Of a DNA stretch of 64,000 nt, positions 36,548 through 44,975 are shown piece by piece. Within the stretch, counting starts at the first letter, position 1; each line of letters begins with the position of its first letter. The position numbers and the translations under genes are program-made. Source of the stretch: Lacinutrix himadriensis (lineage in GTDB: Bacteria; Bacteroidota; Bacteroidia; Flavobacteriales; Flavobacteriaceae); the NCBI RefSeq assembly GCF_001418105.1, contig NZ_LIQI01000006.1, positions 1 through 64,000 on the forward strand. The letters run 5' to 3'. Under the pieces are notes generated by a model. It saw nothing but the letters and a program-made list of their open reading frames with translations, was not told the DNA's origin and did not search any database.

Positions 36548-36736
36548 ATGGAAAATAGAACACCACAAAAAAGTGTATTTAGCTTAATATCTGGATTAAT
36601 ATTTTTAGGTCTTGGTAGTTATATTGTTTACCGATATTTTTTCGGAAATGAATTAATCACGACTTTAAGACTCGCATTATCTTTGGTAATGATTGGCTTT
36701 GGTGCATACCGATTATATAATTACTTTAGTACTTAA
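36548..36736 (+). CDS. Small two-helix membrane protein
   Basis: A 62-residue protein with two predicted transmembrane helices (SLISGLIFLGLGSYIVYRYF and LRLALSLVMIGFGAYRLY). It starts 9 bp behind pheT and shares its terminator, so it is cotranscribed. This size and topology occur widely in Flavobacteriaceae next to pheT. The function is unknown. Confidence 0.75.
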   Translation: MENRTPQKSVFSLISGLIFLGLGSYIVYRYFFGNELITTLRLALSLVMIGFGAYRLYNYFST

Positions 36737-36798
36737 TCCTTAATAAAATTACAACGTACAACAATGTAATTTTAAAAAATCTAATAAAATATCAACAC

Positions 36799-36830
36799 AA
36801 AAAAGCCTTTTCATTTCTGAAAAGGCTTTT
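36799..36830. terminator. Bidirectional terminator between pheT unit and cold-shock gene
   Basis: Hairpin with arms AAAAGCCTTTTCA and TGAAAAGGCTTTT and loop TTTC, flanked by A and T tracts. Confidence 0.9.
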
Positions 36831-36853
36831 GTCTTTTTAAAGAATTGTAATAC

Positions 36854-37048
36854 TTAGTCTATTACTTTAACGTTTATTGCGTTTAATCCTTTTTTTCCTT
36901 CTGTAAGTTCAAATTCTACAGCGTCTCCTTCTCTAATCTCATCGATTAAACCAGAAATGTGTACAAAATGCTCTTTGTTGTTGTCGTCTTCTACAATAAA
37001 TCCAAATCCTTTAGAATCATTGAAAAATTTTACTGTTCCTTTACTCAT
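36854..37048 (-). CDS. Cold-shock domain protein (CspA family)
   Basis: A 64-residue single cold-shock domain: SKGTVKFFNDSKGFGFI, DDNNKEHFVHISGL and GDAVEFELTEGKKGLNA. It has the RNP1 (KGFGFI) and RNP2 (HFVHIS) nucleic-acid-binding motifs. It acts as an RNA chaperone in the cytoplasm. The length is normal for the family. A TATCTTTG element on the minus strand at 37085-37078 would give a leader of about 25 nt, shorter than in cold-induced cspA of E. coli, so it may be a constitutive member. Confidence 0.95.
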   Translation of the reverse strand: MSKGTVKFFNDSKGFGFIVEDDNNKEHFVHISGLIDEIREGDAVEFELTEGKKGLNAINVKVID

Positions 37049-37077
37049 CGTAATATATATTGATTAATTTATAATGA

Positions 37078-37085
37078 CAAAGATA
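37078..37085 (-). promoter_or_regulatory. -7 element of the cold-shock gene
   Basis: TATCTTTG on the minus strand matches TAnnTTTG. No TTG at the ideal -33 spacing was found. Confidence 0.45.
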
Positions 37086-37256
37086 GTTTTTAAAACGTTA
37101 TATAATCATTTCACTGCAACTTTAGTAATATTTTTTTTTATTAAACGTAAGATAACGCAATAAATAACGACTATTAAAGCACTTTTGAAAACAAAAAAAA
37201 TCGTTTAAATATGGTATTTTTTTTGTAACTTTAAGAGAACACAAAATCTAAAAACT

Positions 37257-37493
37257 ATGGAAGAGTCTAATTATATTAAAATCTACACAGGAAATTTTAT
37301 TGTAACACAATTAATGGTTGATAAACTAGAAGCTATTGGTATTCGTGCTATTATTAAAGACGAATCGGAATCTGGTAGATTAGGAGGTTTTGGTACATTT
37401 AACCAAGGTACACAAGAATTATATGTTAATAAAGATGAACTAGATACTGCCGTGCCTATTATAGAAAGTGTTACTGCAGAGATGCAAGCTTAG
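37257..37493 (+). CDS. DUF2007 domain protein
   Basis: A 78-residue protein with a ferredoxin-like DUF2007 pattern: YIKIYTGNFIVTQLMVDKLEAIGI, IKDESESGRLGGFG and the closing ELYVNKDELDTAVPIIE. The family is annotated as putative signal-transducing; no biochemical role is established. It has its own terminator and no operon partner. Confidence 0.85.
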   Translation: MEESNYIKIYTGNFIVTQLMVDKLEAIGIRAIIKDESESGRLGGFGTFNQGTQELYVNKDELDTAVPIIESVTAEMQA

Positions 37494-37518
37494 ATAGTTC
37501 AATAACAGAAAAGCAAAA

Positions 37519-37552
37519 AAAATCCTGAAGCAAAAACTTCAGGATTTTTTTT
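37519..37552. terminator. Terminator
   Basis: Hairpin with arms AATCCTGAAG and CTTCAGGATT, loop CAAAAA and a T tract. It lies between the convergent DUF2007 and ABC-F genes. Confidence 0.9.
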
Positions 37553-37568
37553 ATCTATGTATTTACGA

Positions 37569-39188
37569 TTAAACGGTATACATTTTATCGCGTAACTCTT
37601 TAATTTTAGAATCTTGCATATACTCATCAAAAGAAGTATGTCTGTCTATTACACCATTTGGCGTAAGCTCTACTACTCTATTTGCTAGTGTTTGTGCAAA
37701 CTCATGATCATGCGTAGAAAACAAGACGGTACCTTTAAAGTTTGTAAGCGAGTTGTTAAACGCCGTAATACTTTCTAAATCTAAATGGTTTGTTGGTTCG
37801 TCTAACTGTAAAACATTAGCTCTTACCATCATCATTCTAGATAGCATACAACGTACTTTTTCTCCTCCAGAAAGTACATTCGATTTTTTTAGTGCTTCTT
37901 CTCCACTAAAGATCATTTTTCCTAAAAAGCCTCTAATAAAAACTTCTTCTCTTTCTTCTTCTGTAGTTGCCCATTGACGTAACCAATCTACTAGAGATAA
38001 ATCATTTTTAAAAAACTCACTATTATCTAATGGTAAATAAGATTGCGTAGTAGTAACTCCCCAAGCAAATTTTCCTGCATCTGGTTGTATTTTGTTATTT
38101 AAAATTTCGTAGAATGCTGTTGTAGCTCTAGAATCTCTAGAGAAAATAACCACTTTATCTCCTTTATTTAAATTTAAATCGATGTCTTTAAAAAGAGTTT
38201 CCCCTTCAATAGAAGCAGCCAAGCCTTCAATATTTAATATTTGATCTCCTGCTTCTCTATCTCTTTCAAAAATAAGTGCTGGATAACGACGACTAGAACG
38301 TCTAATGTCTTCAATATTTAACTTATCAATCATTTTCTTTCTACTTGTTGCTTGTTTCGATTTTGCAACGTTAGCAGAGAAACGACGAATAAATTCTTCT
38401 AATTCTTTCTTTTTGTCTTCGGCTTTCTTGTTTTGTTGTGCATGTTGTCTTGCTGCTAATTGCGAAGATTCATACCAAAAGGTATAGTTACCAGAGAAGT
38501 GATTAATTTTTCCGAAATCAATATCAGAAATATGTGTACAAACCGAATCTAAAAAGTGTCTATCATGCGATACTACAATGACACAACTATCATAATTTGC
38601 AAGAAAATTTTCTAACCAAGAAATAGTTTCGTAATCCAAATCATTGGTAGGCTCATCCATAATTAACACATCTGGATTACCAAACAAAGCTTGTGCTAAT
38701 AAAACACGTACTTTTTGTTTTCCATCCAAATCTTTCATTAAGGTATAATGCGCATCTTCTTTAATACCTAAATTAGAAAGCATGGTAGCGGCATCGCTTT
38801 CTGCATTCCAACCATTCATTTCTTCAAACTTTACTTGAAGCTCTCCAATTTTTTCGGCATTAGCATCGGTATAGTCTGCATAAAGAGCATCTATTTCTGC
38901 TTTAATTTTATATAAAGGTTTATTTCCTTTTAAAACTGTTTCTAAAACAGTGTCTTCATCATGCAAGTTGTGATCCTGTTCTAAAACAGACATACGCTTC
39001 CCTGCTTCTAAATGAACATGTCCAGATGTTGGATCTTGCTTTCCAGCAATAATTTTTAAGAAAGTAGATTTTCCTGCTCCATTGGCACCAATAATACCAT
39101 AGCAATTTCCGTTATTAAAAGTTGTATTTACTTCATCAAAAAGAATTCGTTTTCCAAATTGAACGGAAAGATTAGAAACTGATAACAT
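37569..39188 (-). CDS. ABC-F family ATPase (YbiT/EttA-like)
   Basis: A 539-residue protein with two ABC domains and no membrane segment. Domain 1 has Walker A GANGAGKS near residue 35, a signature-like motif (DLDGKQKVRVLLAQALF) and Walker B LIMDEPTNDLDYE. Domain 2 has the degenerate P-loop IFSRDSRATT, signature VLSGGEKVRC and Walker B LQLDEPTNHLD. Between them lies the charged ABC-F linker (EDKKKELEEFIRRF ... SKQATSRKKMIDKL). Layout and length match YbiT-type ABC-F translation factors, which act at the ribosomal E site. There is no sign that it is an antibiotic-resistance member. Confidence 0.9.
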   Translation of the reverse strand: MLSVSNLSVQFGKRILFDEVNTTFNNGNCYGIIGANGAGKSTFLKIIAGKQDPTSGHVHLEAGKRMSVLEQDHNLHDEDTVLETVLKGNKPLYKIKAEIDALYADYTDANAEKIGELQVKFEEMNGWNAESDAATMLSNLGIKEDAHYTLMKDLDGKQKVRVLLAQALFGNPDVLIMDEPTNDLDYETISWLENFLANYDSCVIVVSHDRHFLDSVCTHISDIDFGKINHFSGNYTFWYESSQLAARQHAQQNKKAEDKKKELEEFIRRFSANVAKSKQATSRKKMIDKLNIEDIRRSSRRYPALIFERDREAGDQILNIEGLAASIEGETLFKDIDLNLNKGDKVVIFSRDSRATTAFYEILNNKIQPDAGKFAWGVTTTQSYLPLDNSEFFKNDLSLVDWLRQWATTEEEREEVFIRGFLGKMIFSGEEALKKSNVLSGGEKVRCMLSRMMMVRANVLQLDEPTNHLDLESITAFNNSLTNFKGTVLFSTHDHEFAQTLANRVVELTPNGVIDRHTSFDEYMQDSKIKELRDKMYTV

Positions 39189-39242
39189 AATTGTATTTAA
39201 TTTTTTTTAACACCTTCACCTTAGCTTTGGTGAATGAGGATG

Positions 39243-39250
39243 CAAAAGTA
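39243..39250 (-). promoter_or_regulatory. -7 element of the ABC-F gene
   Basis: TACTTTTG on the minus strand matches TAnnTTTG, 55-62 bp upstream of the start codon at 39188. No convincing -33 partner. Confidence 0.4.
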
Positions 39251-39412
39251 GAAAATTCAAACCATAAGAAGAAACTTCTATCGCTAAAATAACATTTATT
39301 AAAAGTTTAAATTTGATCACTTTGTTATAACTTTTAACAGCGAATTAACAAGAGGTATAACTTGCAAGGCATACTTTTGTTAAAGCGACTTAACTACGTT
39401 TTTCACCTATAT

Positions 39413-40846
39413 ATGAGATTACTTTATTCCATACTATTATTAACACTTACCTTTTTTTCATGCAAAAATGATGTTGCTACAAACGAAGGTGAAACGGCTT
39501 ATATTGGTGGTGAAATAATAAACCCAATTGATAAACAGCTAATTATACGTAAATCTAATACCATAATTGATACTATTTTATTAGATACAAAAAATAGATT
39601 TTTATATAAATTAAATTATTTAGAAAGCGGTTTATATACTTTTAAACTTCAGTCTCAAAATGGAGAAGAATTTCAATTGGCTTTACTAGAGCCAAAGGAT
39701 AGTATTATGATTCGATTAAATACTATAGATTTTGATGAATCTTTGGTATTTACAGGAAATGGAGCAAAAAAGAATAATTATTTAATCAACATGTTTCTTG
39801 AGAATGAAGAAATAAACGAAAAAATATTACGCTACTATCAACTAGAACCTATTGCTTTTGAAAGAAAAATAGATTCTATTAGAAGACTTAGAAACGCTAA
39901 CTTAAACCTGTTTCTTGAAAAAAACACTACTTCAAAATTGTTTCAGAAAATTGCAAAAGGCAATATTGACTACAACTACTATTTAAGTAAAGAAATTTAT
40001 CCGTTTGCTTATTATGGTGATAATGAAATAAAGAATTTACAATCGTTACCTGCAAATTTTTATGACTATAGAAAAAATATCGATTATAATAGTATTGCTC
40101 TAAAGGACTACTTTACCTACAAGACTTTTTTAAGATACCATTTTAAAAATCTAGCTTTATCAGAACATTTAAAAAAATCGAAAGACAGTATATTAAAAAG
40201 AAATTCTTACTGTTATAATTTAGATAAACTGAAACTAATTGATAGCTTGATCACAGATAAAGACATTAAAAACCCTTTGCTAAGTATCTCATCTATTGAC
40301 TACATTAATAAAACAAAAAATATAAAAGAGCTAGATGCTTTTCTGGATTTCTATTACGAAAAAAGCACGGATACCAAAGACAAAAACTATATTGAAAAGT
40401 TAGTTAAATCTCTAAAGCAATTACAGACTGGAAATAAAATACCAAATGTAACTTTGGTAACGTATAAAAATCAAGAAGTAGATTTACATAAATTAATTAA
40501 AAAGCCTACTGCTTTATATTTTTGGTCTAAAGATTACAAATCTCATTTACAAGAAAGTCATGCTAAAGTAAAAGACTTGATGTTAAAATACCCAGAAGTA
40601 AACTTTATTTCTATAAATATCGATGATTCTCATTTAAGAGATAAAAGTCGGGTTTTACAGCAATATGATTTAACCTATCGAAATGAATACCAATTAAAGG
40701 ATCCGAAACTAGCAAAAGAAACATTGGCTATAAACCCAATAATAAAAGTAATGTTGGTAGATAGAAAAGGAAAAATTATAGATCCACATACCAATTTATT
40801 TTCTATTCAATTTGAAGAAGAGTTATTAGGATTATTGAATCAATAG
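39413..40846 (+). CDS. Lipoprotein with TlpA-like thioredoxin fold lacking the CxxC motif
   Basis: A 477-residue lipoprotein. The start at 39413 gives MRLLYSILLLTLTFFSC (lipobox Cys17); a TTG start further up would bury the signal. An N-terminal DUF4369-like beta domain (GGEIINPIDKQLII) is followed by a helical middle. From about residue 342 there is a thioredoxin-like domain (IPNVTLVTYKNQEVDL ... PTALYFWSKDYKSH ... VNFISINIDD). Where redoxin proteins have W-C-x-x-C, this one has WSKDYKSH, so it cannot do thiol chemistry there. It is a probable outer-membrane or periplasmic lipoprotein of unknown role. Confidence 0.8.
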   Translation: MRLLYSILLLTLTFFSCKNDVATNEGETAYIGGEIINPIDKQLIIRKSNTIIDTILLDTKNRFLYKLNYLESGLYTFKLQSQNGEEFQLALLEPKDSIMIRLNTIDFDESLVFTGNGAKKNNYLINMFLENEEINEKILRYYQLEPIAFERKIDSIRRLRNANLNLFLEKNTTSKLFQKIAKGNIDYNYYLSKEIYPFAYYGDNEIKNLQSLPANFYDYRKNIDYNSIALKDYFTYKTFLRYHFKNLALSEHLKKSKDSILKRNSYCYNLDKLKLIDSLITDKDIKNPLLSISSIDYINKTKNIKELDAFLDFYYEKSTDTKDKNYIEKLVKSLKQLQTGNKIPNVTLVTYKNQEVDLHKLIKKPTALYFWSKDYKSHLQESHAKVKDLMLKYPEVNFISINIDDSHLRDKSRVLQQYDLTYRNEYQLKDPKLAKETLAINPIIKVMLVDRKGKIIDPHTNLFSIQFEEELLGLLNQ

Positions 40847-40878
40847 TACCTGAAACGTTTACATCTCCTTCTTATCTC

Positions 40879-41310
40879 CTATCCGTCTATAGAAACGCCT
40901 ATTTGTTTGTTGTTTTTAAAATGCACAGAAAAGAAATAGTTTTTACCTTCTTTTTCCTGAAATATCATTTCAAATCCTTCGGTATTAACAGATATTCCTT
41001 TTAATTGAAAATGTGTATCTAAAGAAGTAAATGCTAATTCTGCATTTTCATATTGTTCTTTTAGCGCATTTTCTGCTTCCAACTTTACAGCCGACTCATT
41101 ATTTAAGGCTTGAAGTAAAATTTGTTTTTGGGCTTTAAAAAGGCCTTCGATATTACCATCAATTAATATTTCAACATCGGTATCTAGATACCTTCTATTT
41201 ACTAGCCAACCTATTCTATCTCCGTTAGTGCTAAAACTTTCTATTTCTCCAAAATCGGTATCTGTAACTTTTAACTTATCTGTACCAAATAGCTTTCCTA
41301 ATATCCCCAT
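40879..41310 (-). CDS. Conserved hypothetical protein
   Basis: A 143-residue soluble protein starting MGILGKLFGTDKLKVTDTDFG, with no signal peptide. Alternating strands and one amphipathic helix (AQKQILLQALNNESAVKLEAENALKEQY) suggest a small alpha/beta domain. The 'F.LKGISVNTEGFEMIFQE' C-terminal half resembles uncharacterised proteins common in Bacteroidota. It lies between two unrelated genes and has a 50-bp gap to the upstream gene end. The function is unknown. Confidence 0.65.
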   Translation of the reverse strand: MGILGKLFGTDKLKVTDTDFGEIESFSTNGDRIGWLVNRRYLDTDVEILIDGNIEGLFKAQKQILLQALNNESAVKLEAENALKEQYENAELAFTSLDTHFQLKGISVNTEGFEMIFQEKEGKNYFFSVHFKNNKQIGVSIDG

Positions 41311-41360
41311 TTACTTTGTTTTAACTCTATTTAATCCCAACTACACCAAACAGAAAATAC

Positions 41361-43793
41361 TTATCTTTTAAGTGTAAAATGCGATTTAAACTCTTTCTTC
41401 GTATTATTTATAGGATCTATATACTCTACGCTAAACCAATAATCTGAAGTCGGTAAATCTTGACCATTAAAGGTCCCATCCCAACCTGCACTAGAAGGAT
41501 TTAACTGTTTTATTAACACGCCATATCTATTAAAAATATAAATCTTTGCGCCTAATTGGTTATTAACTCCTAGAATATTCCAGGTATCATTATATCCATC
41601 ATTATTAGGTGTAAACACTTTAGGGTAATCTATTATAATAGCTTCAAAAGTTAATTCTTCACAATTATAAACATCTCTTACTTTAACAATTTGTTCTCCT
41701 CCTAAAACATTTTCAAATATTGGAGAATTTTGCCAATAGCCTTCATATAAACTAAATTCATACGTACCAATTCCGGTAACGGTTACCTCTAAACTACTGT
41801 TTTCTGAAAAAGCACTAGTAAGCACTCTCACAGAAATACTTTCTGGAGGATAAGATGAAACAACTTCGGTAGTATCTTCATACGTACATTGCGTTATGAT
41901 ATTAGTAACATGCACGGTATAAACCCCAATAGTAGTAGCATTATAAACAGATTGTGTTGCTCCCGGAATACTATTTGCTGCTAAAACGTCTTCCCCTTCA
42001 TACCATTGAAAAAGATATTCTGTTCCACTTAAGTGGGTGTCTATTGGCGACGTTTGTAATGCTGTATCTATTTCAACTGGAGCCAATACACTATCATCTG
42101 CTGCTAAGCAAATAAGATATTTATCGTCTAAATTAATATCTAAAAAAGGATGTACAATAATTGTTATTGGTACCACTTGAAAGCATTCATTAGTTATTGG
42201 TTGTACTCTTGTGTATACAATTTGTGTGGTTGCTACTGTGTTGCTATAATTTGTAGGTGTAGCTATTTGTATCGTGTTACCAAGAATAGCATCATCTTCA
42301 TTTTCATAATAATCAATCGAATAATTAGCAGCAGGTAAACCATTTAAAATATCTGGTTCTGCTAATGTTAAATCAAAACGATCAAACCCATCTGTATCTA
42401 CATCACAAGCATGTAATGGTTGCGGATTAGCAGCTGTTAGCGAATTAAAAACAGCAATATCGAAAGTACTAGTACCATAACAATAATCATAAGTATTGTC
42501 TACTATTCTAACAAATATGGTTTCTAACACATAAGCATTTTGATTGGTATAATCTGTAGTTATTGGGCTATCCCCAGTTTCGGCATCTATTTGAGAAGTG
42601 TGATATGTTACAGTATAATCTGCAGCAGCTTGTGCACCAAGAACTATGTCATTAAATACTTGAAAATTGTAAGTATTAAAACCGTCATTATTATCATCGC
42701 AAATAAATTGGTCATCAATTGGGTTTGCAACTGGGATTTGGGTAAACTCTATAACAATTTCATCTGTGGCTATACAAGTAGTTCCGTATGCTACTTCTAC
42801 TTTATATACACCAGCAACTGTAACATCTAGGGTTTGACTAATTTCTCCAATAATTTCAACACCATCTTTAAACCATATATGTGCGGCATCGGTAACAGGA
42901 ATTTGTGTATCTATTGTGTAGCTTGTACTACCACAAACTGGATTTCCAGAAGAAAACGTGACATCTTCTCCTATATCTAAACCAAGATTAAAGCTTCCTG
43001 CTTCTAAAAAAATGGCAGAATCGTATGCTGAATCTCTTTGATCTGCTATTACGATTTTTATTTCATAAGCTTGATTTGGTATTACCACAGCATTTGCTGT
43101 TAAAACTTCGGTTCTTCCGCCATAATTTGTACTACCAAGATTATATCCGGCAAAGAAATTTACATTTGCAGAACAAGTTCCTGAGTTATTTATATTGGTT
43201 ACACTAACCGGAGTTCCGTCTGGTAAAACAGCCAAATTAGTATAAGTCGCTGTACCTACTTCTTTTAATAAAAAAGCAAGACTATCTGCATAAAGACATT
43301 CATCACTTCCAGTATACTCTTCAGACGCCATTAAAAATCTAAAACTAAAATCGCTAGATGTTGGTGTAAAATTAAACTTTACAAAAGTAGCATCATTTGT
43401 GTTATTCTGAGATAAAGCAGCTTCTAGATCTGCATCTCCAGGCAATCCATTACCAAAATCAGGAAAAGGACTACTATTATTTCTTACATTTCCTGCAGGA
43501 AAAGCTCTTCCAGTGGTTAAAACTACACCACTTTCAAATGGGAAATTACTTCCTGTTGGGGTTTTAAAATAACCATAACTTTTTGTTTGCGAATTTGTTG
43601 GTATACCCGATGCTTGCTCAGAAAAGTTATCAATAACTGCACAATCACTAGCTATAAGAACATCTTCTACTAATTGTTGCAGACCATAAGTAGACTCTGC
43701 ATCAGCTGCATCATTTATACTAATTAATTGTGCAAAAGTAGTACTTGCTAAAAGCATAAAAAATAATACTAATCCGTTTTTTATTTTTCTCAT
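41361..43793 (-). CDS. Choice-of-anchor L protein with T9SS type B (gliding-associated) sorting domain
   Basis: An 810-residue secreted protein with signal MRKIKNGLVLFFMLLASTTFA. Residues of about 30-270 form a choice-of-anchor L domain (GVVLTTGRAFPAGN, FNFTPTSSDFSFRFLMASEEY). Several Ig/PKD-like domains with paired Cys follow, in the pattern P.(L/I)..CDVDTDGFDRFDL. The C-terminal 90 residues are a type B T9SS domain (YPKVFTPNNDGYNDTWNI ... IYIFNRYGVLIKQL ... GWDGTFNGQ), once called the gliding-motility-associated C-terminal domain. It is exported and probably associated with the cell surface. Probable adhesin. Confidence 0.9.
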   Translation of the reverse strand: MRKIKNGLVLFFMLLASTTFAQLISINDAADAESTYGLQQLVEDVLIASDCAVIDNFSEQASGIPTNSQTKSYGYFKTPTGSNFPFESGVVLTTGRAFPAGNVRNNSSPFPDFGNGLPGDADLEAALSQNNTNDATFVKFNFTPTSSDFSFRFLMASEEYTGSDECLYADSLAFLLKEVGTATYTNLAVLPDGTPVSVTNINNSGTCSANVNFFAGYNLGSTNYGGRTEVLTANAVVIPNQAYEIKIVIADQRDSAYDSAIFLEAGSFNLGLDIGEDVTFSSGNPVCGSTSYTIDTQIPVTDAAHIWFKDGVEIIGEISQTLDVTVAGVYKVEVAYGTTCIATDEIVIEFTQIPVANPIDDQFICDDNNDGFNTYNFQVFNDIVLGAQAAADYTVTYHTSQIDAETGDSPITTDYTNQNAYVLETIFVRIVDNTYDYCYGTSTFDIAVFNSLTAANPQPLHACDVDTDGFDRFDLTLAEPDILNGLPAANYSIDYYENEDDAILGNTIQIATPTNYSNTVATTQIVYTRVQPITNECFQVVPITIIVHPFLDINLDDKYLICLAADDSVLAPVEIDTALQTSPIDTHLSGTEYLFQWYEGEDVLAANSIPGATQSVYNATTIGVYTVHVTNIITQCTYEDTTEVVSSYPPESISVRVLTSAFSENSSLEVTVTGIGTYEFSLYEGYWQNSPIFENVLGGEQIVKVRDVYNCEELTFEAIIIDYPKVFTPNNDGYNDTWNILGVNNQLGAKIYIFNRYGVLIKQLNPSSAGWDGTFNGQDLPTSDYWFSVEYIDPINNTKKEFKSHFTLKR

Positions 43794-43861
43794 ATCTATT
43801 TTCTGAATAAACAGAAATCTAATTAATAATTTTTCTTTGGTCAGAAGAATAGTACTCTACC

Positions 43862-44665
43862 TTACAATTTGTAATGGTTTAATAACATTTTTTCGTACAC
43901 TTTATCTGGCAATATACGTTTTAAAACAATGGAAAATTTTTGCATAAACTCCCCTACTTTATAGTGCACATTAGGTTTTTTTGTATTTATTACTTTATAA
44001 ACCGCTTTTGCCATAAGCAAAGGGTCTTTACCTTCGTCTACATGCGCATCCATTAACTTTAGCGTATTACCATACGGTTTTTTGTATGGTGAATTTTCTT
44101 GTATTGGTGCATGAAAACGTCCAGAAGCAATATTGGTAGCAAAATCGCCAGGAGCAATATTTGTCATCTCTATATTAAAATCTTTTATTTCCATTCTAAA
44201 AGCTTCGGTAATAATTTCTAAAGCACCTTTACTTGCAGAGTAAATCCCTCTATATGGAAGTCCCATATAACCAGCAATAGAAGTAATATTAATTATTAAA
44301 CCAGATTGTTGCTTTCGCATTTGCGGTAAAACAGCCTTAATTACATTTATTGGTCCAAAAAAATTAGTTTCAAAATTGGCTTTAATTTCAGCTTCCGGTA
44401 TTTCTTCAATAGGACCTGTAATACCAACACCTGCATTATTTATAAGGACATCTAACCTACCTTCTGCTGCTACAACTTCCTTAATGGCTGTGGTAATGGT
44501 TTCTGTTTTGGTGACATCTAAAGCAATAATTTTAAACGTACTTGAAGTATAATTTTTCGGATTTCTACTAGTACCATAAACGATATATCCTTTTTCGGAT
44601 AAAAATTCACCAACAGATTTACCTATTCCTGAAGAACCTCCAGTAATTAAAACAACTTTAGACAT
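43862..44665 (-). CDS. SDR-family oxidoreductase
   Basis: A 267-residue short-chain dehydrogenase/reductase. It has the cofactor loop TGGSSGIG at residues 8-15, NNAG near residue 85, the catalytic Ser in ITSIAG, and YSASK with the catalytic Tyr and Lys near residues 152-156. A C-terminal extension (PNVHYKVGEFMQKF) resembles the subfamily of membrane-associated SDRs acting on lipid or retinol-like substrates. The substrate cannot be named. The gene is monocistronic and directly downstream of the SRP RNA on the same strand. Confidence 0.92.
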   Translation of the reverse strand: MSKVVLITGGSSGIGKSVGEFLSEKGYIVYGTSRNPKNYTSSTFKIIALDVTKTETITTAIKEVVAAEGRLDVLINNAGVGITGPIEEIPEAEIKANFETNFFGPINVIKAVLPQMRKQQSGLIINITSIAGYMGLPYRGIYSASKGALEIITEAFRMEIKDFNIEMTNIAPGDFATNIASGRFHAPIQENSPYKKPYGNTLKLMDAHVDEGKDPLLMAKAVYKVINTKKPNVHYKVGEFMQKFSIVLKRILPDKVYEKMLLNHYKL

Positions 44666-44684
44666 ACATATATTTTTAGGATTT

Positions 44685-44692
44685 CAAAAATA
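44685..44692 (-). promoter_or_regulatory. -7 element of the SDR gene
   Basis: TATTTTTG on the minus strand fits TAnnTTTG, 20-27 bp upstream of the start codon at 44665. Confidence 0.4.
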
Positions 44693-44739
44693 CAATTTTA
44701 ATGGAGAGATTCCCATTATTATAGGAATTCTATAAACCA

Positions 44740-44773
44740 AAAAAATCTTGATTCGCTATTGCTTTCAAGATTT
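44740..44773 (-). terminator. Terminator of the SRP RNA
   Basis: Hairpin with arms AAATCTTGA and TCAAGATTT; on the minus strand it is followed by a T run. It lies 20 bp past the 3' end of the SRP RNA and before the SDR gene. Confidence 0.65.
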
Positions 44774-44793
44774 GAGTTTATTGCATAAAAAAA

Positions 44794-44886
44794 GGCAAGC
44801 TACCTACATCACACTGCTCAACCATTTACCTTTGCTTCGTTCCCGACCTGGAGGATTCAACAGGAGCTAGTTGTGTAGGACTTGCC
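44794..44886 (-). ncRNA. ffs: Signal recognition particle RNA (4.5S type)
   Basis: The minus strand has the SRP RNA core CAGGTCGGGAACGAAGCA: the GGAA tetraloop stem and the asymmetric internal loop that bind Ffh. It is enclosed by a long rod whose ends pair (GGCAAG at the 5' end, CTTGCC at the 3' end; CTACACAAC near the 5' side against a GTGATGTAG stretch near the 3' side). It is followed by a T run. The length of about 93 nt fits the short bacterial 4.5S form without an Alu domain. A near-perfect promoter sits immediately upstream. The exact ends are set by the closing pairs and may be off by a few bases. Confidence 0.93.
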
Positions 44887-44891
44887 GACTG

Positions 44892-44921
44892 CAAAGGTAC
44901 AAACTTTTTATTTTTTTACAA
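44892..44921 (-). promoter_or_regulatory. Promoter of the SRP RNA
   Basis: On the minus strand TTG (44921-44919), a 19-bp spacer and TACCTTTG (44899-44892) match the Bacteroidota promoter consensus. Initiation would fall at about 44886, the predicted RNA 5' end. Confidence 0.8.
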
Positions 44922-44975
44922 TGTTTTTTTTAATCGAATTTTAATAAATATCTTGCATAAAACTTTTAATCCAAC

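Noticed and set aside
37569-39188. Antibiotic-resistance ABC-F protein
   Set aside because: Length, short linker and genomic context fit the housekeeping YbiT-like group; no resistance-type extension is visible.
44794-44886. tmRNA or riboswitch
   Set aside because: There is no tRNA-like end or tag frame; the GGAA-loop core and rod shape fit SRP RNA.
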